From: Collinsella aerofaciens
GTDB taxonomy: Bacteria; Actinomycetota; Coriobacteriia; Coriobacteriales; Coriobacteriaceae
Direction: 5' to 3'
DNA length: 10,962 nucleotides
Assembly (NCBI GenBank): GCA_030841765.1
Contig: JAUUSS010000080.1
Location: forward strand, 1-10,962
Shown here: one piece after another, positions 5,903 through 10,962 of the stretch
Layout: every line of letters starts with the position of its first letter
Position numbering within the stretch: the first letter of the stretch is position 1
Made by a program: the position numbers and the translations under genes
Notes under the pieces: generated by a model
Databases searched by the model: none
Seen by the model: the letters and a program-made list of their open reading frames with translations, nothing else
What the model was told of the DNA's origin: nothing

Positions 5903-6969
5903 TGTGGGAAGCCGATGACTCTCAGGACCTGTGGGCGACGCCCGGCAACTCGCCGGCGGCATCCATGGCGCACGGCGAGCGCATGGTGGGCTCGGAGCTG
6001 ACGGCCGAGGACCTCGATGTCGATCGCACTTTGCGCCCCCAGCGCCTGGACGATTACTGCGGCCAGGAGCATATCAAGCAGAGCCTGCGCGTGTTGATCG
6101 AAGCGGCGCAGAGCCGTGGCGAGACGCTCGACCACGTGATCTTCTCGGGTCCTCCGGGCCTGGGCAAGACCACGCTGGCCACCGTTATCGCCAACGAGCT
6201 GGGCGCTCAGATCAAGACAACGAGTGGTCCGGCCATCGCGCGCACCGGCGACCTGGCGGCTATCCTTACCAATCTGCAGCCGGGTGATGTGCTGTTTATC
6301 GACGAGATCCACCGCCTCAACCGTTCGGTCGAGGAAGTCCTGTACCCCGCGATGGAGGACTTTGCCCTCGATATCGTGATTGGCAAGGGTCCGGCGGCGC
6401 GCTCGATTCGCCTGGATATCCCCAAGTTTACGCTGGTAGCAGCAACGACCCGCTCAGGCATGTTGACCGGCCCGTTGCGCGACCGCTTTGGCATTTCATA
6501 TCGCCTGGATTACTACACGGTCGAAGAGCTCGCGCAGATTGTGACGCGCTCGGCAACTATTCTGGGCGTGGCGATCGACCATCCCAGTGCAATTGAGATC
6601 GGCTCGCGTTCGCGCGGCACGCCGCGTCTTGCTAACCGCCTGCTCAAGCGCGTGCGCGATTACGCACAGGTGCGCGGCAACGGTCCCATCGAGCTCGATA
6701 TCTGTCGCCAGGCGCTCGAGTTCTTCGAGATCGACGAGCTCGGCCTGGACTGGATGGATATTCGTATCTTGGAGACGCTTGCCAAGACGTTCTCCGGTCG
6801 TGCCGTGGGACTTACGACCCTTGCCAGCGCGGTGGGCGAGGACCCGGGCACGCTCGAGGATGTCTATGAGCCGTATCTGCTGCAGTGCGGGTTGATGATT
6901 CGTACGCCGCAGGGCCGTCAGGCAACCCTTCGCACCTTTGAGCACCTGGGGATTGAACCTACCGTTTAG
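5902..6969 (+). CDS. ruvB: Holliday junction ATP-dependent DNA helicase RuvB
   Basis: RuvB is the hexameric AAA+ motor that drives branch migration on RuvA-bound junctions. The 355-residue product has Walker A GPPGLGKTT (83-91), Walker B LFIDEIH (131-137), sensor 1 TTR (182-184), a probable arginine finger in PLRDRFG (Arg193), the GTPRLANRLLKRVRD sensor 2 region (239-253), and a C-terminal winged-helix domain ending near LMIRTPQGRQATLR. The ATG at 5902 is preferred because it gives the same TGATG overlap seen at ruvC/ruvA; a GTG directly before it (5899) is an equal-frame alternative. About 40 acidic, low-conservation residues precede the conserved RPQRLDDYCGQ block, longer than in E. coli. 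There is no strong ribosome-binding site, consistent with translational coupling. No clear terminator follows. Confidence 0.96.
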   Translation: MWEADDSQDLWATPGNSPAASMAHGERMVGSELTAEDLDVDRTLRPQRLDDYCGQEHIKQSLRVLIEAAQSRGETLDHVIFSGPPGLGKTTLATVIANELGAQIKTTSGPAIARTGDLAAILTNLQPGDVLFIDEIHRLNRSVEEVLYPAMEDFALDIVIGKGPAARSIRLDIPKFTLVAATTRSGMLTGPLRDRFGISYRLDYYTVEELAQIVTRSATILGVAIDHPSAIEIGSRSRGTPRLANRLLKRVRDYAQVRGNGPIELDICRQALEFFEIDELGLDWMDIRILETLAKTFSGRAVGLTTLASAVGEDPGTLEDVYEPYLLQCGLMIRTPQGRQATLRTFEHLGIEPTV

Positions 6970-7064
6970 GGCGCTTTGTTTTGGCGGGCTGTTGGGCTAT
7001 CGCTGGGCATCGGGTAAACATATCGCCGTTCATCGGTTATGGGTGTTTTACTATTGCGCGCCCG

Positions 7065-7073
7065 TGCTATGCT
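7065..7073 (+). promoter_or_regulatory. probable extended -10 promoter of fhs
   Basis: TGCTATGCT fits TGnTAnnnT, with core TATGCT at 7068-7073, 40 bases upstream of the fhs ATG. The best -35 at 17 bases is the weak GTTTTA (7045-7050). The surrounding gap 6970-7113 shows nothing else I can name; no tetrahydrofolate riboswitch-like structure was recognised. Confidence 0.5.
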
Positions 7074-7113
7074 GAATTGGTCTTTTTCTCATTCGGTAAC
7101 GAAAGGACTGCCC

Positions 7114-8781
7114 ATGCCTACTGACATCGAAATCGCACGTTCTGTCACGCCGCTGCCTATTACCGAGGTGGCTAAGAACGCCGGCGTCGACGTTAAGCAC
7201 CTTATTCCGTACGGCTTCGACAAGGCTAAGGTCGACTATTCGCTGCTCAACGAGCCGACCGATCACCAGGCCAAGCTCGTCCTCGTGACCGCTATCAACC
7301 CAACGCCTGCGGGCGAGGGCAAGACCACCACGACCATCGGTCTGGCCGATGGCCTGCGTCGTCGCGGCGTCAAGAGTGCCGTGGCCCTGCGCGAGCCTTC
7401 GCTCGGCCCCGTCTTTGGTGTTAAGGGCGGTGCTGCCGGCGGCGGCTGGGCTCAGGTGATCCCCATGGAGGATATCAACCTGCACTTTACCGGCGACTTC
7501 CATGCCATCGGTGCTGCCAACAACCTGCTGGCCGCCATGCTTGATAACCACATCCAGCGGGGCAACCAGCTTGGCATCGACGTTAAACGCATCACTTGGA
7601 AGCGCGTCGTCGATATGAACGACCGTCAGCTGCGCCACGTCATCGACGGCATTGGCGGTAAGGCCCAGGGCGTGCCGCGCGAGGACGGCTTCGATATCAC
7701 CGTCGCCTCCGAGGTCATGGCAATTCTGTGCCTGTCTACGAGCATCAGCGACCTCAAGGAACGCTTGGGCGAGATTGTCGTCGGCTATAGCTTTGCCGGC
7801 GAGCCCGTCCGTGCCCGCGACCTTAAGGCCCAGGGTGCCATGGCCGCACTGCTCAAGGATGCGCTCAAGCCCAATCTGGTGCAGACGCTCGAGGGTACGC
7901 CCGCGTTTGTCCACGGCGGTCCCTTCGCCAATATCGCCCACGGCTGCAACTCCATCATGGCCACGCGTATGGCTATGCGTTTTGGCGATGTCGCCATTAC
8001 CGAGGCGGGCTTTGGTGCCGACCTGGGTGCCGAGAAGTTCCTCGACATCAAGTGCCGCATGACGGGCGTTCGTCCCAGCGCTGTTGTGGTCGTCGCCACT
8101 GCCCGCGCGCTTAAGTACAACGGCGGTGTTGCCAAGGGCGACCTCAACGAAGAGAACCTCGAGGCCCTCAAGGCCGGCATGCCCAACCTGCTGCGCCACG
8201 TCGACAACATTCAGAATGTCTACGGTCTGCCCTGCGTGGTCGCCATCAACCGCTTCCCGACCGATACCGAGGCAGAGCTTGCCCTCATCGAGTCCGAGTG
8301 CCAGAAGCTGGGCGTCAATGTGAAGCTGTCCGAGGTCTGGGCCAAGGGTGGCGAGGGCGCACTCGAGCTGGCCGATGAGGTCATGCGTCTGATTGAGCAG
8401 CCGAGCGAGCTCAAGTTTGCCTATGAGGACGGCGCTGATGTCGCTGATGCCCTCGAGGCCGTTGCCACCAAGGTCTACCGCGCCGACGGCGTTGACTTTA
8501 CGCCGGCCGCCAAGCGCCAGCTCGCCGAGCTGCGCGAGAATGGCTTTGGCAACCTGCCGGTGTGCGTCGCCAAGACGCAGTACAGCTTTAGCGACAACGC
8601 CAAGGCCCTGGGCGCTCCCGAGAACTTCCGCATCACGGTGCGTGAGCTCAAGGTTTCCGCCGGCGCCCACTTTGTGGTCGCACTGACTGGCAGTGTTCTG
8701 ACCATGCCGGGCCTGCCCAAGGTCCCTGCGGCCGAGAACATCGACGTCGACAACGACGGCAACATCACCGGCCTGTTCTAA
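7114..8781 (+). CDS. fhs: Formate--tetrahydrofolate ligase
   Basis: The enzyme joins formate to tetrahydrofolate using ATP, giving 10-formyl-THF for purine synthesis and other one-carbon needs. It is also a step of the acetogenic methyl branch, for which there is no other sign here. The 555-residue length matches the family. Visible motifs are the P-loop PTPAGEGKTT (63-72), REPSLGP (93-99), the signature GVKGGAAGGGWAQV (102-115) with Trp where Tyr is common, and the second signature VVVATARALKYNGG. The ATG at 7114 is chosen because GAAAGGA (7101-7107) precedes it and MPTDIEIARSVTPLPI is the usual N-terminus; an in-frame ATG at 7039 lies upstream of the likely promoter. The gene is a single transcription unit with a strong terminator. 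No folD or other folate gene is adjacent. Confidence 0.97.
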   Translation: MPTDIEIARSVTPLPITEVAKNAGVDVKHLIPYGFDKAKVDYSLLNEPTDHQAKLVLVTAINPTPAGEGKTTTTIGLADGLRRRGVKSAVALREPSLGPVFGVKGGAAGGGWAQVIPMEDINLHFTGDFHAIGAANNLLAAMLDNHIQRGNQLGIDVKRITWKRVVDMNDRQLRHVIDGIGGKAQGVPREDGFDITVASEVMAILCLSTSISDLKERLGEIVVGYSFAGEPVRARDLKAQGAMAALLKDALKPNLVQTLEGTPAFVHGGPFANIAHGCNSIMATRMAMRFGDVAITEAGFGADLGAEKFLDIKCRMTGVRPSAVVVVATARALKYNGGVAKGDLNEENLEALKAGMPNLLRHVDNIQNVYGLPCVVAINRFPTDTEAELALIESECQKLGVNVKLSEVWAKGGEGALELADEVMRLIEQPSELKFAYEDGADVADALEAVATKVYRADGVDFTPAAKRQLAELRENGFGNLPVCVAKTQYSFSDNAKALGAPENFRITVRELKVSAGAHFVVALTGSVLTMPGLPKVPAAENIDVDNDGNITGLF

Positions 8782-8806
8782 GTCTGCTGTCCATCGCTGC
8801 TAGCCC

Positions 8807-8842
8807 GCCCCGCCGTGCCCACAAGGCCCGGCGGGGCTTTTT
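8807..8842 (+). terminator. intrinsic terminator of fhs
   Basis: GCCCCGCCG (8807-8815) pairs with CGGCGGGGC (8829-8837). After one mismatch, GCC/GGC extends the stem to a CACAA loop, and TTTTT follows at 8838-8842. This is a strong rho-independent terminator 25 bases after the fhs stop. Confidence 0.93.
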
Positions 8843-8906
8843 GATCCTTAGACCCGCGCATGTCTTGTAGATACCGACGGACTCTGCCCATCATAGGCTT
8901 TTGCGC

Positions 8907-8915
8907 TGGTAGAAT
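8907..8915 (+). promoter_or_regulatory. probable extended -10 promoter of the membrane protein gene
   Basis: TGGTAGAAT fits TGnTAnnnT (core TAGAAT at 8910-8915) and lies 45 bases upstream of the ATG at 8961. It follows directly after the fhs terminator, as expected for a new transcription unit. No convincing -35 is seen. Confidence 0.45.
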
Positions 8916-8960
8916 GCATGGATAACTTGATGCTTACAGGCGACGGAAAGGAATCGTTGC

Positions 8961-9950
8961 ATGGATCAGGACAAGACAACCGTGATGGGCGGCTACGGTT
9001 CCGCGCAGGCTGGCGATAGCGCCGATGCGACCCGCGTTGTTCCCAACCCCGGTTATGTCGACCCCGCCGCGACGCAGCCTTCTGCCGAGCTCACCCGAGT
9101 TATGGGCTATGGCGACGCGGCGCAGGACCCTTACGCTGCATCTTTGCAAAGCCCCTATGGCAACGCGGCGGCAGACCCGTTTGATTACGCGCCGCAGGAT
9201 TCTTATGCTGCCTCGACGCCGAATCCCTATGATGACCTGCCGCAAAATCCCATTCCGCAGCCTCAGCAGACGACGTATATGCCTCGCACGGCGCAGCCTC
9301 GCTACGAGTCGCGCGAGCCGTATCGCGAGTACCCCAAGTCGATTCCGCAATATGGCGAGGACGAGGAGAGGAAGCCGTCGCGTTCGTCGAGCGTGATCAA
9401 GAAGATCCTCATCGTACTGGCGATCTTCTTTGCGCTGTCGATTGTGTTTGCCATCGTGTCGGGCATGCTCAACAAGCGGGGGAGTTCAACGGCCGATGCC
9501 ACTGCCGAGCAAACCGAGTCCGCCTCGTCTAGCACCGTCGATCTGAGCGATATCCCGGGGCAGTACTGGTCCAACGCCAAGAAGATCCTCAAGTCGCGCG
9601 GCGCCGATCTTTCGAATGCCGTGGTCCTGACTGATGATGGCTCAACGCCCGTCGTCGATGCCAACTGGGTCGTTACTTCTGCCTACTATAACGACAACGG
9701 CAACCTCGAAATTCAACTCACGCACAAGAACAGTTCGGGCAACTCGTCCGACGGCCAAAGCGGTACCGACAGCTCGAGCTCCAATACGCTGGAGGACTTG
9801 AGCAACAAGGCGCAGGAGTTGGGAGACAAGGCGCAAGAGCTGGGCGATACGGCACAAAATCTGGGCGATACCGCGCAGAACTTGGGCGACATGGCGACGG
9901 ATGCCTGGAACGCCCTACAAAACGGCATCTCGGGCGCGCAGGGAAACTAG
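8961..9950 (+). CDS. Single-pass membrane protein with repeat-rich cytoplasmic N-terminus and PASTA-like outer domain
   Basis: The 329-residue protein has no assigned function. Residues 1-140 are low-complexity and rich in Pro, Tyr, Ala and Gln, with SPYG, NPYDD and DPYAA segments. One hydrophobic helix (about 148-169) follows the basic stretch RKPSRSSSVIKK, predicting N-in, C-out topology. A Ser/Thr linker leads to a compact domain (about 192-256, IPGQYWSNAKKILKSRG ... VVDANWVVTSAYY) that resembles PASTA-like domains with the NWxV signature; this is a tentative similarity. The tail has a seven-residue repeat, [KT]AQ[EN]LGD. Three copies of [DE]xT[TR]V[MV] in the N-terminus (residues 4-9, 22-27, 43-48) resemble threonine sites phosphorylated by bacterial Ser/Thr kinases. 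Together these suggest an envelope protein under kinase control, but that is inference. The start has GGAAAGGA (8945-8952) ahead of it. Confidence 0.75.
   Translation: MDQDKTTVMGGYGSAQAGDSADATRVVPNPGYVDPAATQPSAELTRVMGYGDAAQDPYAASLQSPYGNAAADPFDYAPQDSYAASTPNPYDDLPQNPIPQPQQTTYMPRTAQPRYESREPYREYPKSIPQYGEDEERKPSRSSSVIKKILIVLAIFFALSIVFAIVSGMLNKRGSSTADATAEQTESASSSTVDLSDIPGQYWSNAKKILKSRGADLSNAVVLTDDGSTPVVDANWVVTSAYYNDNGNLEIQLTHKNSSGNSSDGQSGTDSSSSNTLEDLSNKAQELGDKAQELGDTAQNLGDTAQNLGDMATDAWNALQNGISGAQGN
9807..9890 (+). repeat. 21-bp tandem coding repeat, four copies
   Basis: Four in-frame 21-base units encode KAQELGD, KAQELGD, TAQNLGD and TAQNLGD (residues 283-310), with a diverged fifth unit, MATDAWN. 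The nucleotide copies differ mainly at synonymous positions, so the repeat is old and kept at the protein level. The period of seven with Ala/Leu spacing suggests an amphipathic helix or coiled coil outside the membrane. Confidence 0.8.
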
Positions 9951-9962
9951 CTGTTAAGCGGG

Positions 9963-10962
9963 CTACAGTTGCTCGGCCGGACGCTCGGGCGAGCTAAAGC
10001 CCGAATCAAACGTGACGACGCACGAGACGTCGGGCCGGCGCTCGTGCACGATGCGCGTGACGAGCTCCAGCAGCTCCTCGTCGGATATGTCAAAGCCGTC
10101 GGGACGCACCAGGTCAAACGAAACGAACCCGTCGTGCTCGTGCAGGTCGTGGATGGAGAGCGCGGGGTCGATCTGCATGACGCCGCGCTTGACCCAGCCG
10201 CGTAGGTCGTCGCCGGTGGTGGCGATGGGGTCGCAGTGCAGCGTGATACCGATGCCCATCTGCCGTTTGATATCGTGCTCGATGGTGTCCAAAATCTCGT
10301 GGTGCTCAAATGCGTCGCCCTCGCCGGGCATCTCCACGTGGGCGCTGGCAAACTGACGACCGGGGCCGTAGTCGTGCACCATGAGGTCGTGTGTGCCCAA
10401 GACCTGGGGGTACGACATAATCCTGTCGCGGATTTCCTGGACGAGCTTGGGGTCGGGCGCTTGTCCTAACAGCGGGCTGATGGCGTCGCGCACCAGGCCC
10501 AGGCCGCTGATGCAGATGAAGATGCCCACACCCAGGCCTGCCCAGCCATCGAGGTCAAAGCCGGTCGTCTGCGAAATAAGCGCCGCCACCAGGACCGAGC
10601 CCGAGGTGATGACGTCGTTTTTGGAGTCCTGTGCTGTGGCGATGAGCGTCTCCGAGTCGATGCGGTCGCCCAACGTGCGGTTGAACGCGGCCATCCAGAG
10701 CTTAACGAGCATGGACAAGACGAGGGCGGCTAAGGAGAGCACCGAATATGCAGTGGGGGAAGGCTTGATGATCTTAGTGACCGACTCGAGGATCAGGTTG
10801 ATGCCGACGGCGCAAACCAGGACGGCGACGAACAGACCGGCTAGGTACTCGTAGCGGCCGTGGCCATAGGGGTGGCCTTCGTCTGCCGGGCGGCTGGCAA
10901 GGCGGAACCCGAGCAGGCTTACGATGTTGCTCGAGGCATCGGAGAGGTTGTTGAAAGCGTCG
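9963..10962 (-). CDS. Cation diffusion facilitator family transporter, probably Mn2+ (N-terminus outside window)
   Basis: The minus-strand frame is open from the right edge to TAG at 9963-9965, giving 332 visible residues; the start and TM1 are missing. The first residues, DAFNNLSDASSN, belong to TM2, followed by the conserved HPYGHGRYEYLAGL loop (30-43), TM3 and TM4, the TM5 motif DSKND (112-116), TM6, and a long cytoplasmic domain that includes HDLMVHDYGPGR. CDF proteins export divalent metal ions by proton antiport. The TM2/TM5 metal site reads NxxxD and DxxxD; Zn2+ exporters have His in TM5 (HxxxD). This and the FNNLSDASS/HPYGHGRYE style match manganese exporters of the B. subtilis MneP/MneS type. 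Metal choice is therefore an inference. The C-terminal part after about residue 250 is longer than in the smallest members. It converges on the preceding gene with a 12-base gap. Confidence 0.92.
   Translation of the reverse strand, partial: DAFNNLSDASSNIVSLLGFRLASRPADEGHPYGHGRYEYLAGLFVAVLVCAVGINLILESVTKIIKPSPTAYSVLSLAALVLSMLVKLWMAAFNRTLGDRIDSETLIATAQDSKNDVITSGSVLVAALISQTTGFDLDGWAGLGVGIFICISGLGLVRDAISPLLGQAPDPKLVQEIRDRIMSYPQVLGTHDLMVHDYGPGRQFASAHVEMPGEGDAFEHHEILDTIEHDIKRQMGIGITLHCDPIATTGDDLRGWVKRGVMQIDPALSIHDLHEHDGFVSFDLVRPDGFDISDEELLELVTRIVHERRPDVSCVVTFDSGFSSPERPAEQL

Noticed and set aside
6970..7064. Terminator for ruvCAB
   Set aside because: I looked for a stem followed by T residues after the ruvB stop and found none; termination may be rho-dependent or lie elsewhere.
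7039..7113. Upstream in-frame ATG for fhs
   Set aside because: It lies upstream of the likely -10, lacks a ribosome-binding site and adds residues not in the family; 7114 has both a good site and the conserved N-terminus.
7051..8670. 539-codon minus-strand open frame opposite fhs
   Set aside because: It lies wholly antisense to an unmistakable fhs and has composition typical of a shadow frame.
9977..10005. CGGGC/GCCCG hairpin near the 3' end of the CDF gene as a terminator
   Set aside because: It lies inside the coding region and has no T-tract on either strand.

Overview
The window is a GC-rich bacterial chromosome segment with short intergenic gaps and good Shine-Dalgarno sites. Superoxide reductase, formate-tetrahydrofolate ligase and actinobacterial-style codon use suggest an anaerobic or microaerophilic member of the Actinomycetota. 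A gut Coriobacteriia such as Collinsella is my best guess; this rests on protein style and not on a marker gene. All coding sequences look like resident chromosomal genes. I see no insertion sequence, phage gene, CRISPR array, tRNA or rRNA.

Layout, left to right. (1) Bases 1-1865 hold the C-terminal two thirds of an SNF2-family helicase, cut by the window edge. (2) After a 150-base gap containing a nested inverted repeat come a small superoxide reductase (2016-2378) and a strong intrinsic terminator (2427-2456). (3) Bases 2496-4481 encode a full-length homologue of glutamine-dependent NAD+ synthetase. Its glutaminase triad and its pyrophosphate-binding loop are both destroyed, and it carries an extra C-terminal domain; it looks like a conserved pseudoenzyme. 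(4) The 279-base gap 4482-4760 is the most structured non-coding stretch. It holds a perfect 12-bp hairpin whose T-tract lies on the minus strand, a 15-bp inverted repeat enclosing three smaller hairpins, and a probable ruvC promoter. (5) ruvC-ruvA-ruvB (4761-6969) form a tightly coupled operon with TGATG stop/start overlaps, encoding the Holliday-junction branch-migration and resolution machine. (6) fhs (7114-8781) has its own promoter and terminator and feeds formate into one-carbon metabolism. (7) Bases 8961-9950 encode a single-pass membrane protein with a repeat-rich cytoplasmic N-terminus, a PASTA-like outer domain and a C-terminal seven-residue repeat. (8) A cation diffusion facilitator transporter, probably for manganese, runs convergently from the right edge to 9963.

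The genes do not form one pathway. DNA maintenance (SNF2 helicase, RuvABC), oxygen defence and metal balance (superoxide reductase, CDF exporter) and one-carbon metabolism (Fhs) are side by side in separate transcription units. Three of these units have the same extended -10 promoter form (TGnTAnnnT). The items most worth following up are the NadE-like pseudoenzyme, the structured element upstream of ruvC with its leftward terminator, and the triplicated threonine motif in the membrane protein.
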